Below, one piece after another: positions 8,343 through 16,982 of a DNA stretch of 64,000 nt. A program made the position numbers and the translations under genes. The stretch covers positions 236,137 to 300,136 of the forward strand of contig JAPLDJ010000009.1 in NCBI GenBank assembly GCA_026391805.1, written 5' to 3'. This stretch comes from Bacteroidota bacterium (GTDB taxonomy: Bacteria; Bacteroidota; Bacteroidia; Bacteroidales; FEN-979). The notes below the pieces were generated by a model, which saw nothing but the letters and a program-made list of their open reading frames with translations, did no database searches and was not told the origin of the DNA. Each line of letters starts with the position of its first letter. Position 1 is the first letter of the stretch.

Positions 8343-8660
8343 TTATCTCTCCCTGTGCCGTTTGCGTGCAATGCCTTTTCCCCCAAGGAATCCCCATCCG
8401 CCACTGCCGATGAGGAAGCCGAATGCATACCAGGCGCCGTTGTTGTTCTGGGCATAAAGGGTGATATTCTTGTTGAACAACATTACGATGAAGTCGACCG
8501 GGGCAATGATTCCATGCCATAGTCCGCTCCAGAAACCATAGGGTTCTCCCGCAAGACATGTTTTCACATCAACATTGTGGGCACAGCCTGAAAGCAAAAC
8601 TGTGCAGGTAAGAAGGAAAAGAAGAACGGCAATTCCGTTGATCCTGAATTTTGATTGCAT
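8343..8660 (-). CDS. Small lipoprotein
   Basis: This 105-residue protein has a lipoprotein signal peptide with lipobox LLSGC (Cys 26). The mature part carries the conserved-looking segment GFWSGLWHGIIAPVDFIVMLF, a short Tyr/Gly-rich region (AWYAFGFLIGSGGWGFLGG) and a basic C-terminus. Many Bacteroidota encode a similar small lipoprotein of unknown function. I chose the ATG at 8658-8660 because the signal peptide starts there; an upstream in-frame start at 8744 would add 28 hydrophilic residues. It converges with the companion gene of the M43 protease. Confidence 0.75.
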   Translation of the reverse strand: MQSKFRINGIAVLLFLLTCTVLLSGCAHNVDVKTCLAGEPYGFWSGLWHGIIAPVDFIVMLFNKNITLYAQNNNGAWYAFGFLIGSGGWGFLGGKGIARKRHRER

Positions 8661-8685
8661 AGAAGGAAGGTATTGGTTGTTACTA

Positions 8686-9141
8686 TTATTTTTGTTTCTT
8701 ACCGGGGCACTGGTCGGAATAGGGAATTGTGAATGACAATTCAAAGGTTGAGGGGACTTTCACCCATTTCCCTTTCGGATAGCCTACCAGCTGCTCAGCA
8801 GGAGTCCAGACGGGCATCTCGCTGATCACCCGGACAATCTCTTCATCCACCTCCTTGCTGTGGCTTTTCACGATCGTGATGTTCGAGGTCTTTCCGTCGG
8901 GTTCAATGGTAAATGTCACTTGCACCGATCCCCGCGGTAAACTTTTACCTGAAACAATTTTCGGGTCCAGGTTTTTTACCAGGTAGCATTTCATTGAATC
9001 ATCACCCCCGGGATACTGACTTGTTTTTGAATTCTTACTGCTGTTCTGATCCCTGTTTTGTCCGGGATCATTTTTTTTGTCCTGGGAAAAGGAAGCCTGC
9101 GTCAACAGCAGTATTCCTATAAGTGTAATAATCCGTTTCAT
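8686..9141 (-). CDS. TonB C-terminal-like periplasmic protein
   Basis: This 151-residue exported protein has a signal peptide (MKRIITLIGILLLTQASFSQ), a Lys/Asn/Ser-rich linker, and a C-terminal domain with the TonB-C pattern: GSVQVTFTIEPDGKTSNITIVKS followed by VDEEIVRVISEMPVWTPA and a final strand. In Bacteroidota such single-domain TonB_C proteins are common and may energise outer-membrane receptors or have adaptor roles. The N-terminal segment looks cleavable rather than anchored. The start at 9139-9141 is preferred to the one at 9165 because the signal peptide begins there and a -7 box lies just upstream. Confidence 0.75.
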   Translation of the reverse strand: MKRIITLIGILLLTQASFSQDKKNDPGQNRDQNSSKNSKTSQYPGGDDSMKCYLVKNLDPKIVSGKSLPRGSVQVTFTIEPDGKTSNITIVKSHSKEVDEEIVRVISEMPVWTPAEQLVGYPKGKWVKVPSTFELSFTIPYSDQCPGKKQK

Positions 9142-9162
9142 TTCGTTACGATATCTGTCAAA

Positions 9163-9170
9163 CAAATATA
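9163..9170 (-). promoter_or_regulatory. Candidate -7 box TATATTTG for the TonB-C-like gene
   Basis: On the minus strand the sequence reads TATATTTG, an exact TAnnTTTG match, 21 bp before the ATG at 9141. No clear -33 element is visible. Confidence 0.4.
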
Positions 9171-9274
9171 ATCATCTTTTTGCGTTTTTGTCTGTGATGA
9201 CTGAACAATTTTACATCTGCAGGCCATCTGATAAAGAAGTCAACCTATTATGTTTCCGGTTCCGCTCCAACTTG

Positions 9275-9282
9275 TATCTTTG
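9275..9282 (+). promoter_or_regulatory. -7 box TATCTTTG for the SGNH hydrolase gene
   Basis: TATCTTTG matches TAnnTTTG and ends 16 bp before a GTG codon at 9299. This short leader supports the GTG start over in-frame ATG codons at 9077 and 9200, which lie upstream of the promoter. Confidence 0.5.
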
Positions 9283-9298
9283 CCTGAAATCAGAACCT

Positions 9299-10570
9299 GT
9301 GAAGCGTTTTCTTTTATTGACACCGTTCATCATTGTTATATCCATTTTTGCTGAATCGCAGGATATAAAGAAAGTCCTTTTCATCGGGAACAGTTATACC
9401 TATGCCAACGACCTGCCGGTGCTTATATCACAGATCGCACACAGCAAAGGCGATTCGGTCTGGCATGACCAGAACACCCCCGGAGGATATACCTTTCAGA
9501 TGCATTGCCAGAACCAGGTAACGCTGGCGAAGATCGGCGAAACCAATTGGGATTATGTCGTATTGCAGGAGCAGAGCCAGTTGCCTTCATGGCCGCCCGA
9601 TTCCGTTCAGCTGCTGGTTTATCCTTACGCTGATACGCTCACTCAGCATATAAAAGCCAATGACTCCTGCAGCACAACCCTATTTTTCATGACCTGGGGA
9701 AGACAAAACGGTGATGTTGACAACTGTCCCTGGTATCCCGTTGTATGCACCTATACGGGCATGCAATCGCGGCTGCGCCAGAGTTACCTCGAGATGGGTC
9801 AGATGTTCGGCGCCGGGGTTTCACCTGTCGGGATCGCCTGGCAGCATACCCGCACCCAGTTTCCGGCCATAGAACTTTATGTGTCGGATGGCAGCCATCC
9901 CAATATCTATGGAAGCTATCTGGCAGCCTGCACCTTTTACGGAGCAATCTTTCAGAAGAGCCCAATGGGAGCGTATATTCCGCCGGCGATCCCCACCGAC
10001 ACAGCACTTCTTCTGCAGCAGATCGCCAATTATACCGTTTTCGACAGCCTCCCGGTGTGGCACATCGATACCACTCATGTTTATGCTGGATTCACTTTTT
10101 CTCTCTTAGGAGGAGGAGCCGTTCAGTTTACCAATGCATCCCTGAATGCCCAGCGGTTTTACTGGGATTTCGGCGACCAGAGCCACTCCACTGTTGCCAA
10201 CCCTATACACACATATGCAACCCCGGGCAACTACATTGTAACGCTTTATGCAAATAAAGAGTGTGAAGTTGACAGCCTTTCACAAAGCCTGGTGATTGTT
10301 TCTGCCGGTGCCTTGAGCGACCGGCAAACGCCAATACTTTATCCGAATCCTGCTTCGGACAGGATCACCGCAGATCACGCCTGGATTGAGAAGGCCGGGC
10401 CACTGGAATACCGTGTCGCTGATCAGCAGGGAAAAACCATTCTATCGGGAATCCTTAAAAAAGATGAAGCCACCATTTCCATAAGCAGATTAGTTCCTGG
10501 AACGTACCTGATCTTATTCAGCCGGATTGGGACCGTTGTGGAGGAGGAGATAGTTGTAAAAAAATGGTAA
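9299..10570 (+). CDS. Secreted SGNH/GDSL-like hydrolase with PKD domain and T9SS tail
   Basis: This 423-residue protein has a signal peptide (VKRFLLLTPFIIVISIFAESQ, GTG start). The SGNH-like hydrolase domain carries the nucleophile block VLFIGNSYTY near the start of the mature protein and the late DGSHPN block with the catalytic Asp/His near residue 200. A PKD domain follows (FYWDFGDQ ... HTYATPGNY). The C-terminus is a type A sorting tail (LYPNPASDR ... GTYLILFSRIG ... IVVKKW). It is predicted to be carried to the cell surface by the type IX system and may be a carbohydrate or lipid esterase. The GTG start was chosen from the signal peptide and the adjacent -7 box. Confidence 0.82.
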   Translation: MKRFLLLTPFIIVISIFAESQDIKKVLFIGNSYTYANDLPVLISQIAHSKGDSVWHDQNTPGGYTFQMHCQNQVTLAKIGETNWDYVVLQEQSQLPSWPPDSVQLLVYPYADTLTQHIKANDSCSTTLFFMTWGRQNGDVDNCPWYPVVCTYTGMQSRLRQSYLEMGQMFGAGVSPVGIAWQHTRTQFPAIELYVSDGSHPNIYGSYLAACTFYGAIFQKSPMGAYIPPAIPTDTALLLQQIANYTVFDSLPVWHIDTTHVYAGFTFSLLGGGAVQFTNASLNAQRFYWDFGDQSHSTVANPIHTYATPGNYIVTLYANKECEVDSLSQSLVIVSAGALSDRQTPILYPNPASDRITADHAWIEKAGPLEYRVADQQGKTILSGILKKDEATISISRLVPGTYLILFSRIGTVVEEEIVVKKW

Positions 10571-10597
10571 AATGGTAAAATAGTAAGATTGTAAATT
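10562..10597. repeat. Tandem GTAAAATG-type array, copy 1
   Basis: Units of the form GGTAAAAT/AGTAAGAT/TGTAAATT follow directly from the stop codon of the SGNH gene. The same array, including a TAAGATTGTAAA end, recurs at 12170-12202, so the two copies bracket the DUF1566 lipoprotein gene. Confidence 0.65.
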
Positions 10598-10608
10598 TAA
10601 ATCCTCTA

Positions 10609-11925
10609 TTATTTAATTGTCCTTACAAGACGAACATAATTTAAAATTCTTATTGCATCGCCTTGCGGACCATGTCCGTGTGGAAAATCACTTGCATTTC
10701 CTGTTTTGGGGTCGCTACGCTGGCAACCTGCTCCATGCACATCAGACCAGCCGCCAAACTCCGGCATATAGCCCATGCCACGACCAAAACAGATATAAAC
10801 GGCTGCACCACCACCACCCATCATAGATGCATGTGTAGTGCTACTCCAAAAACAAGGATAATCTTCATTTCCAGCCTCATTTGTAATTTTTGTGCAATTA
10901 AAAACAGGATTTATTGCCGGTGAATTGGTCGCTTTGGGTGAACGTGTGTAATCAACAATACTTTGTAATTCTTTTGCATCTGGCAAACGCCAATCGCTGT
11001 ATCCGGCAAATTCAAAATTTTCGGCATAACTCAACGCATTTTCCCAACTTATAGCTTGTGCATTATCATTTTGCATCCACATTAGTCCCGTGGCTTTATC
11101 GCTGATTGTTCCGTTTCCATTATCCGTATAACCATTTATTCCGTAATTTGTATTTCCCCTAACATATCTGAAATAAAAAACATTGGTAGTCAATTTTCCT
11201 GGGAAAATAATCGGATATCCTTTTATACGACCATCGGCAAAGTTTACACCAAAAACAGCCTCAACAGCTTCTCCGCAAGTTTTACTCACACTTTTGGTCG
11301 AAGAAACAAAATTACCATCAATAATACGGTCGCCTGCTGCCACATCACCATATCCGAATTTGAAATAAGTGGTATCAATGAAAGGAGTTAAGTCAGAGCT
11401 TGAAGTAGCTTGGACATTTGGGTCAAGTCCGCAAAACTCAATGAGTGAATAAAGTTCTTTAATGGTCGGTAATCTCCAGTCGCTGTGTCCGCCTAACCTG
11501 TAACCAGATGCTCCTGCCACTGCTGCTGCATAGCTGACTTTATCTTTTGCATTAATTATATCATCGCAATTATTGTCAGGACTCTGTTGCCACATTAAGC
11601 CCGTAACCATATCGGTAACAGTACCATCTCCATTATCAACATAGTGTGGTACATTTCCTAAGTACATTGCATTTTGTCCATAAAAAGCACTTCCAACTGA
11701 AGGCGCAGAAATTTCGGTTGAATTATTAAAAAACTTTGTTTGATTGGCACCAACAATGGGATAGCCAGTTATGTTGGGAAGGTTATCAGTACCATTTGAA
11801 GTGGTCGAACATCCAATTCCTACAGATGTTTCATCTTTTGCAGTTGAAACATTATCTTTCCTACATCCTACTAAAATAACATTTAGAAGGATTAAAACGC
11901 CTAATAAGGATGATGTATTACTCAT
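10609..11925 (-). CDS. DUF1566 (Lcl C-terminal) repeat lipoprotein
   Basis: This 438-residue lipoprotein (lipobox ILVGC, Cys 21) contains two DUF1566/Lcl_C modules. The first has VDNGDGTVTDMVTGLMWQQS and HSDWRLPTIKELYSL near residues 95-165. The second has TDNGNGTISDKATGLMWMQND and YSDWRLPDAKELQSIVDY near 265-330, followed by a PCFWSST motif and a C-terminal LVRTIK. The WRLP/KEL fold resembles the sulphatase-modifying-factor/C-type-lectin class and occurs on surface proteins, possibly as a binding module. Codon use is more AT-rich than in neighbouring genes. It stands alone between two copies of a tandem repeat, which hints at later arrival. Confidence 0.85.
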   Translation of the reverse strand: MSNTSSLLGVLILLNVILVGCRKDNVSTAKDETSVGIGCSTTSNGTDNLPNITGYPIVGANQTKFFNNSTEISAPSVGSAFYGQNAMYLGNVPHYVDNGDGTVTDMVTGLMWQQSPDNNCDDIINAKDKVSYAAAVAGASGYRLGGHSDWRLPTIKELYSLIEFCGLDPNVQATSSSDLTPFIDTTYFKFGYGDVAAGDRIIDGNFVSSTKSVSKTCGEAVEAVFGVNFADGRIKGYPIIFPGKLTTNVFYFRYVRGNTNYGINGYTDNGNGTISDKATGLMWMQNDNAQAISWENALSYAENFEFAGYSDWRLPDAKELQSIVDYTRSPKATNSPAINPVFNCTKITNEAGNEDYPCFWSSTTHASMMGGGGAAVYICFGRGMGYMPEFGGWSDVHGAGCQRSDPKTGNASDFPHGHGPQGDAIRILNYVRLVRTIK

Positions 11926-12134
11926 TATAATTCAATTTTAATTTAAAATTTCTGACTGTTAATCTCCGCTTTAGTTTAATTAGATGACAAATTATCGATT
12001 TTCCTGCAGTTCTTGGTCTGAAATATTTTTGCTATCATGTTATCAGGCGAAACAAAACAATAGCTGTATAATCTGATGGAAATTTAAATATCAGTAAAGT
12101 TTTTTAAATTGGTGCTAACAATCAATAAAAATCA

Positions 12135-12293
12135 GTTGAACCGAGCAGCGGTGACATTATTCTATCGAAATGGTAAACTGGTAAAATGGTAAGATTGTAA
12201 AATCAAGAATCAGATTAACCGCGCAGCGGTGACATTATTGTAGATAAAAGCAACAAAAAATCATTTTAACCGCGTAGCGGTGACATTATTCTA
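12135..12293. repeat. Three copies of a ~30-bp unit with a palindromic ACCGCnnnGCGGT core
   Basis: Copies lie at 12135-12164, 12213-12242 and 12264-12293. Each reads TTRAACCG..AGCGGTGACATTATT followed by CTA or GTA. Copies two and three hold a 5-bp stem (ACCGC/GCGGT) with a 3-nt loop; the first has one stem mismatch. The gaps between copies are 48 and 21 bp, and a GTAAAATG tandem array sits in the first gap. The rest of the 394-bp gap (11926-12319) shows no gene. Confidence 0.8.
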
Positions 12294-12319
12294 GCGAATA
12301 ACGAAAACGAAAAGCGAGA

Positions 12320-13477
12320 TTACGCCTTCCTGAGGTTCACCAAGGCTGTGAACAGCTCATAAACCGCACAAACCACAAGGACAAACATCCCGGCAGTCAC
12401 CCCCACATTATCCGTCAAACTACCGATCAATACCGGAATTACTGCACCACCTGAAACAGCCATGATCATCAGTCCTGAGATTTCATTCGACCGGGTCGGA
12501 TGTTTTTCAACCGATAATGAGAAGATCAGCGGGAAAATATTGGCAACGCCGAGTCCGATGATGAAGATGATCACCATTGCAACCATATCTGTCGGAGAAA
12601 AGATCAGCGCAATGATGGAGATGACGGCCAGTATGGATGACCAGAGGAAAAACTTCCTTGAGGGCAGCAAGGTCAGCATCAGCGCTCCGCCAAAGGTTCC
12701 GAGCATCTTGCCAAAGAAATAAACGCTTCTTCCTGATTGGGCAAACGTTGAATCCGGAGACAGATCAAACTTACTGATCAGAAATTGTCCCGAAACGGCA
12801 TTGATCCCGACATCAATACCAACAACGAGAAAGATCCCGAGCACCATCATGCTTATGAATCCGCTGCTCAGCAGTTTGAAGGATGATCCGAAGGTAGCCC
12901 GTTTTTCCAGGTTCCGTGTTTCTTCAATCTTTATCGTAGCCAGCCAGAGAACAGATAACACGGATACAATCCCGAAGACGAGGAAGAGGAGTTTCCAGTC
13001 GCCGAATTTCAGGGCAAGGAAACCGGCCAATGGCGGTGCGATCATCGACCCGATGGCCTTCACGAACTGGGAAAAGCTCAGAAAACTGGAAGTCCGGTTG
13101 GAGGGAACCACATCAACCAGTAAGGGATTGGCAGAGACCTGTACAATGGTATTACCGATCCCAAGTAAGGCAAACCCGAAGAGCACGGTTCCAAAGGTGT
13201 AGAAGAAATAGGGAATGAATAATCCAAGAGCTGTAATGCCCATACCAATATTAAGCATGTTACGTTTGCCGATCCGGTCCTGGAGAATGCCAACCGGAAC
13301 AGAAAGTATAAAGAACCACACGAATACGGCGGACGGGATCAGCTGGGCTACGGTATTGCTCAGGTTGAATCCGAGTTTAACTTTGTCGACCCCGATTCCG
13401 ACAAGGTCGCAGAAACTCATGACGAAAAACGACACGAGAACGGGAATTACAAACGTAAGATTTACCTTCTTTGTCAT
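12320..13477 (-). CDS. FHS-family sugar MFS transporter (FucP/NagP-like)
   Basis: This 385-residue inner-membrane protein has about twelve hydrophobic segments. The features fit the fucose/glucose/N-acetylglucosamine:H+ symporter branch of the major facilitator superfamily: early VSFFVMSFCDLVGI, the GILQDRIGKRN loop between helices 2 and 3, and GIGNTIVQVSANPLLVDVVP in helices 4-5, which is typical of FucP/GluP-type transporters. The protein is slightly shorter than most members (about 400-430). No sugar-catabolic genes adjoin it, so the substrate is uncertain. It is followed by a repeat-rich gap and is separated by 34 bp from the ATP-grasp gene upstream at 13512. Confidence 0.85.
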   Translation of the reverse strand: MTKKVNLTFVIPVLVSFFVMSFCDLVGIGVDKVKLGFNLSNTVAQLIPSAVFVWFFILSVPVGILQDRIGKRNMLNIGMGITALGLFIPYFFYTFGTVLFGFALLGIGNTIVQVSANPLLVDVVPSNRTSSFLSFSQFVKAIGSMIAPPLAGFLALKFGDWKLLFLVFGIVSVLSVLWLATIKIEETRNLEKRATFGSSFKLLSSGFISMMVLGIFLVVGIDVGINAVSGQFLISKFDLSPDSTFAQSGRSVYFFGKMLGTFGGALMLTLLPSRKFFLWSSILAVISIIALIFSPTDMVAMVIIFIIGLGVANIFPLIFSLSVEKHPTRSNEISGLMIMAVSGGAVIPVLIGSLTDNVGVTAGMFVLVVCAVYELFTALVNLRKA

Positions 13478-13511
13478 GCTGTAATATGTTTAAGGTTAGT
13501 CATTCAGGGGA

Positions 13512-16481
13512 TCAGGATGGCTTGTATACAACGCCGATGTTTTTCTTTCCGTCGATCTCGATGCGAATCGGGTTGTCGAACCGGATGTGCCGAATATACT
13601 CATCTTCATAGAAAGCGGTCTGACCGGAAAGAAAATCCAGGTCATAAAAACCGTCGTGGATATATGGATTGATGGTAAAATAACCCACGTTGAAAGAGGT
13701 CAGGTTCTGGAAAAAATGGGTTCCCTGGCTTGGATCGATGCGGTAATTGGAAAGTCCCGATTCGACGATGAGCCGTGCAGCCGATATCTGGGGCCAGCGG
13801 ACGGGTATTCCCAGCCAGGGATCTGCCGACCCCCATCTCCCGGGGCCGACCAGTACATAATTCTTTTTCTCTTCAATGAAACGGTCATTGACGGCCTCCA
13901 GCCGCTTGCCGATCTCCGGACTTTTAGCCGCGTCAAACACCTCCGGTTTAATGTAGATGAAGTCCCGGATATCCTTGATAATGCCATTCCCGAGCGCGGT
14001 ATTTGACAGGATGATGGCATCTTCGGGCCGGATGTCGTCCAGTTTCAGGTTCACCGCTTCATGCTTACCCACGATCGGGCGGATCTGCAAAAGCGAGAAC
14101 AGTCTGGGTTCATCCTTCGGCACATCGAGGTTTACCGCAAACTCAATTTCCACCGGTTTCCCCATCTCCTTCTGTCCGATATCGAGCACCGTCTGAAGGA
14201 TCTCCGCCAGCGGGAACGTGTCATGGTTGAGTATCTGCGAAAAAGTGATGATCCTTTTCCCGTCTCCCATGATCCCATCCTTTACCGAATGACTATCATA
14301 ATCAAAAGTAGAAGCAACCTGTCTCAGGATCGAATCACTTTCTGCATCCTTGACCTTAAGCTTCAGAAGATTGACCGTTTCATCCGTATCCGGAACAAAT
14401 GCCTCTGCATGAAGATCGAGTGCATAAAAGGTCTTCTGGGTTTCACTCAGCGCCAGTTCAGGGGTGCTCAGCTGGAGGATTTTTTTTGGGTAACGGGGTG
14501 AAAATCGTAGTCCGTTACCTCCGTCAACAATGTATTTCCCAAGCCCTAATGCGATGTTGGCAATGCCGTCTTCCGGTTTTTCGGGGGCGATCGGGTAGAA
14601 ATTGATGGACCGTGCCACACCGGAGATGGCCGGGTAAAAACGGTTCTCATATTTCATGCCGGTCACTTCCTGAAGTACGATTCCCATCTTCTCCTCGTCG
14701 ATTACGTTCAGGGTGGCAGCCATGTATGCTTTGCTGTCCTTGAAAAAGGCCGATGCATAAACGCTCTTGATGGCTTCCGAAAGCTTCATGATCATCATCC
14801 GCTCGTTCAGGCGTATGTTCGGGATCATGTAGGTGGAATAGATCCCTGCGAAAGGCTGGTAGTGGGAATCTTCGAGCAGGCTTGACGACCGTATGGCGAT
14901 GGGATTGTTGATGCAGGTAATGAACGTATAAAGATCTTCGTGCATCCTGAAGGGCAGTCTTCCACGGATGAAATGCTGGAGGATCTCCTTATCGCTCCGG
15001 TCGGAAAGAGCAATCTCATGGAGTTTGTTCTCCTCCATGAACTCGTCGAAGATATCGGTGCCCAGGACCACTGTCCGGGGAATCGAAACGGTGACATTCT
15101 CGAACCTGTCGGTAAGACGGTTCCGCTTGACCAGCGAATCAAGGAATGCCAGTCCGCGGGCCTTGCCGCCGATCGAACCCTGGCCGATCCGGGCGAACGA
15201 TAAATATTCATCGTACCGTCCGCGGTCGAACTCCGCGATCACACCCTTGGCTTTGTTGATCCTGAAAGCCGTGATGGAATCGAAGATGTAGCGTTTGGCT
15301 TCATCCATGTCCTGGAATTCCTTTACAGGAACCTCTTTGAACATTTCGGCAATCGGAAAGAGGGCGCGGGCATTCAGCCATTTTGAGAAATGGTTCCGCT
15401 GCATATGGTAAAGCAGCGAATCATCCGGGATCTCGAAGATCTTTTCCTGCAATGATTTGAGGTCGACCGCCCGGGTGATCTCCCGGCCTGATTTCGGATC
15501 GATGAAGACAAAATCCCCGAAGGAAAAATTATCGTGAATGAAATTCCTTAGTTCGATTGAAAGGGTTTTGGATAATTTGTTGATGAACCCGACACCCAGT
15601 TCTTCTGCAACTGAGGCGTTTTCTGCCTCCGACGACTGCAGCAGGATCGGCATGAATTCATCCTGTTCCCTTACTTTTTTTACGAACTGGATACCTGCCG
15701 TCTTGTCGGTTACACCCTCTTTCTTAAAGCGGATGTCCGAGATGACTCCAAGAAGGTTATTTTTGTATTTCTCGAACAAAGCAATGGCTTCCTCGTAGCT
15801 GGTTGCCAGCACGATCTTCGGCCTGCCACGCATCCGCACCATCTTCTGGTGCTCATTCAGTCCCTCGGTGATGAATCCTTTCGACTGCCTGTAAATGATC
15901 TTGTAGATATTGGGCAGATAACTTGAATAGAACCGGATGCTGTCCTCCACCATGAGGATCACCTGGACCCCCTGCTGAACATCATTGTCGATGTTCATCT
16001 TGTCCTCGATCAGTTTGATGATGGCAAGAAGGATATCGGCATTGCCGAGCCAGCTGAAAACATAATCGATGGCACTCAGGTTCTTCTCGTGCAGCTTTAT
16101 GTTCACCTCGCGGGAAAAGGGCGTCAGCACCACGATCGGGATCTTCGGAAATTTCTGCTTGATCCGGATGGCAATATCGAAAGTGTCAGTTTTCTCAATG
16201 TTGAGCATGGAGATGACCAGCTCGATGTGCTTGTCTTCGAGTACCTCGAAGGCCTCTTCTTCCGAGGTCACCTTGATGAACTGGGGCGGATACCGAAGGC
16301 TGAGAGAGACGTATTCCATAAAGATGGTCTCGTCGATACGGCCATCTTCTTCAAGCATGAAGGCATCGTAATTTGAGGAAATAAGCAGAACCTGGTAAAT
16401 CCTGCGTTTCATCAGGAGGTTGAAAGAAGTATCGATAAAATAGTACTTCTTCGGATCGAGTGCGCTCTGCTTGCTGCCCAT
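13512..16481 (-). CDS. Tandem receiver plus PEP-synthase-like ATP-grasp protein
   Basis: This 989-residue soluble protein joins two receiver-like domains to a PPDK/PEP-synthase N-terminal (ATP-grasp) domain. Receiver 1 (about 28-155) lacks the phospho-acceptor Asp (VISMLN). Receiver 2 (about 170-320) keeps VEDS, the acceptor-like Asp in ISDIRFKK, QSSE and the Lys in FINK. The ATP-grasp part (about 430-790) has IGGKARGLAF, IAIRSSSLLEDS, QPFAGIYSTY and LLQIRPI. The C-terminal ~190 residues replace the phosphohistidine and TIM-barrel domains of PEP synthase, with conserved VGPGRWG and GTHFFQN motifs. It therefore cannot be a normal PEP synthase. It ends a cluster with soluble NADH-oxidoreductase subunits, and a longer paralogue lies at 23193-27056. 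Confidence 0.85.
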   Translation of the reverse strand: MGSKQSALDPKKYYFIDTSFNLLMKRRIYQVLLISSNYDAFMLEEDGRIDETIFMEYVSLSLRYPPQFIKVTSEEEAFEVLEDKHIELVISMLNIEKTDTFDIAIRIKQKFPKIPIVVLTPFSREVNIKLHEKNLSAIDYVFSWLGNADILLAIIKLIEDKMNIDNDVQQGVQVILMVEDSIRFYSSYLPNIYKIIYRQSKGFITEGLNEHQKMVRMRGRPKIVLATSYEEAIALFEKYKNNLLGVISDIRFKKEGVTDKTAGIQFVKKVREQDEFMPILLQSSEAENASVAEELGVGFINKLSKTLSIELRNFIHDNFSFGDFVFIDPKSGREITRAVDLKSLQEKIFEIPDDSLLYHMQRNHFSKWLNARALFPIAEMFKEVPVKEFQDMDEAKRYIFDSITAFRINKAKGVIAEFDRGRYDEYLSFARIGQGSIGGKARGLAFLDSLVKRNRLTDRFENVTVSIPRTVVLGTDIFDEFMEENKLHEIALSDRSDKEILQHFIRGRLPFRMHEDLYTFITCINNPIAIRSSSLLEDSHYQPFAGIYSTYMIPNIRLNERMMIMKLSEAIKSVYASAFFKDSKAYMAATLNVIDEEKMGIVLQEVTGMKYENRFYPAISGVARSINFYPIAPEKPEDGIANIALGLGKYIVDGGNGLRFSPRYPKKILQLSTPELALSETQKTFYALDLHAEAFVPDTDETVNLLKLKVKDAESDSILRQVASTFDYDSHSVKDGIMGDGKRIITFSQILNHDTFPLAEILQTVLDIGQKEMGKPVEIEFAVNLDVPKDEPRLFSLLQIRPIVGKHEAVNLKLDDIRPEDAIILSNTALGNGIIKDIRDFIYIKPEVFDAAKSPEIGKRLEAVNDRFIEEKKNYVLVGPGRWGSADPWLGIPVRWPQISAARLIVESGLSNYRIDPSQGTHFFQNLTSFNVGYFTINPYIHDGFYDLDFLSGQTAFYEDEYIRHIRFDNPIRIEIDGKKNIGVVYKPS

Positions 16482-16487
16482 CTGGAA

Positions 16488-16943
16488 TTAATTTTCCTTC
16501 AGGATATATTCATCGTATTCGACTTCGAACCGAAGTTTATGCCTGGATTCTTCCTGTGCAAGGTTCTGGAAAAGTCCTTTCATCAGCGGATCGGAGATTT
16601 GTTCTGAAAGGTGCATATAGAGCCTGAATGCGTTCTTTTCTTTTTTCATCGCCAGGACCAGTGCATCGGCATAGGTCATCTCGGGAGATGCCGGAACATC
16701 CACCAGGTAATCGGCAATCTTCATGTCCCTGACCGTTTCACCTGACAGGACGAGGCTTTTGTTTTCTTTAATGACCAGGAGGCGCGATTTGTGTTTCATC
16801 TCTTCGAGGGCAAACTCCGAGAACACATCATGCATCTGCTTGTTCTTAGACTTTGCAGCAAGATCCGTATAAAAATCAACGGCCTCCTGCTCTGCGCGCA
16901 TGGCGAAATCAAGAATATCTTCTATACTGCTGAATTCTTTCAT
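16488..16943 (-). CDS. Rubrerythrin-like ferritin-fold diiron protein
   Basis: This 151-residue four-helix protein has the two repeated metal-binding helices of the rubrerythrin/ferritin-like family: AEQEAVDFY ... LEEMKHK in the first half and KKEKNAFRLY ... QEESRHK in the second, giving Glu and ExxH ligands for a diiron site. The C-terminal rubredoxin domain of classical rubrerythrins is absent. Proteins of this type use diiron centres to reduce peroxide or store iron in anaerobes. It sits between the NuoG-like fusion (39 bp upstream) and an ATP-grasp protein (6 bp downstream), so it may take electrons from that complex. The partner is inferred from position. Confidence 0.88.
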   Translation of the reverse strand: MKEFSSIEDILDFAMRAEQEAVDFYTDLAAKSKNKQMHDVFSEFALEEMKHKSRLLVIKENKSLVLSGETVRDMKIADYLVDVPASPEMTYADALVLAMKKEKNAFRLYMHLSEQISDPLMKGLFQNLAQEESRHKLRFEVEYDEYILKEN

Positions 16944-16982
16944 TTCTTTATCAATTATAAATTATGAGATTCTACTTATGAA

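Noticed and set aside
12135..12293. CRISPR-like array
   Set aside because: Only three units with very unequal spacing (48 and 21 bp), and the first gap contains another repeat; no cas genes are nearby.
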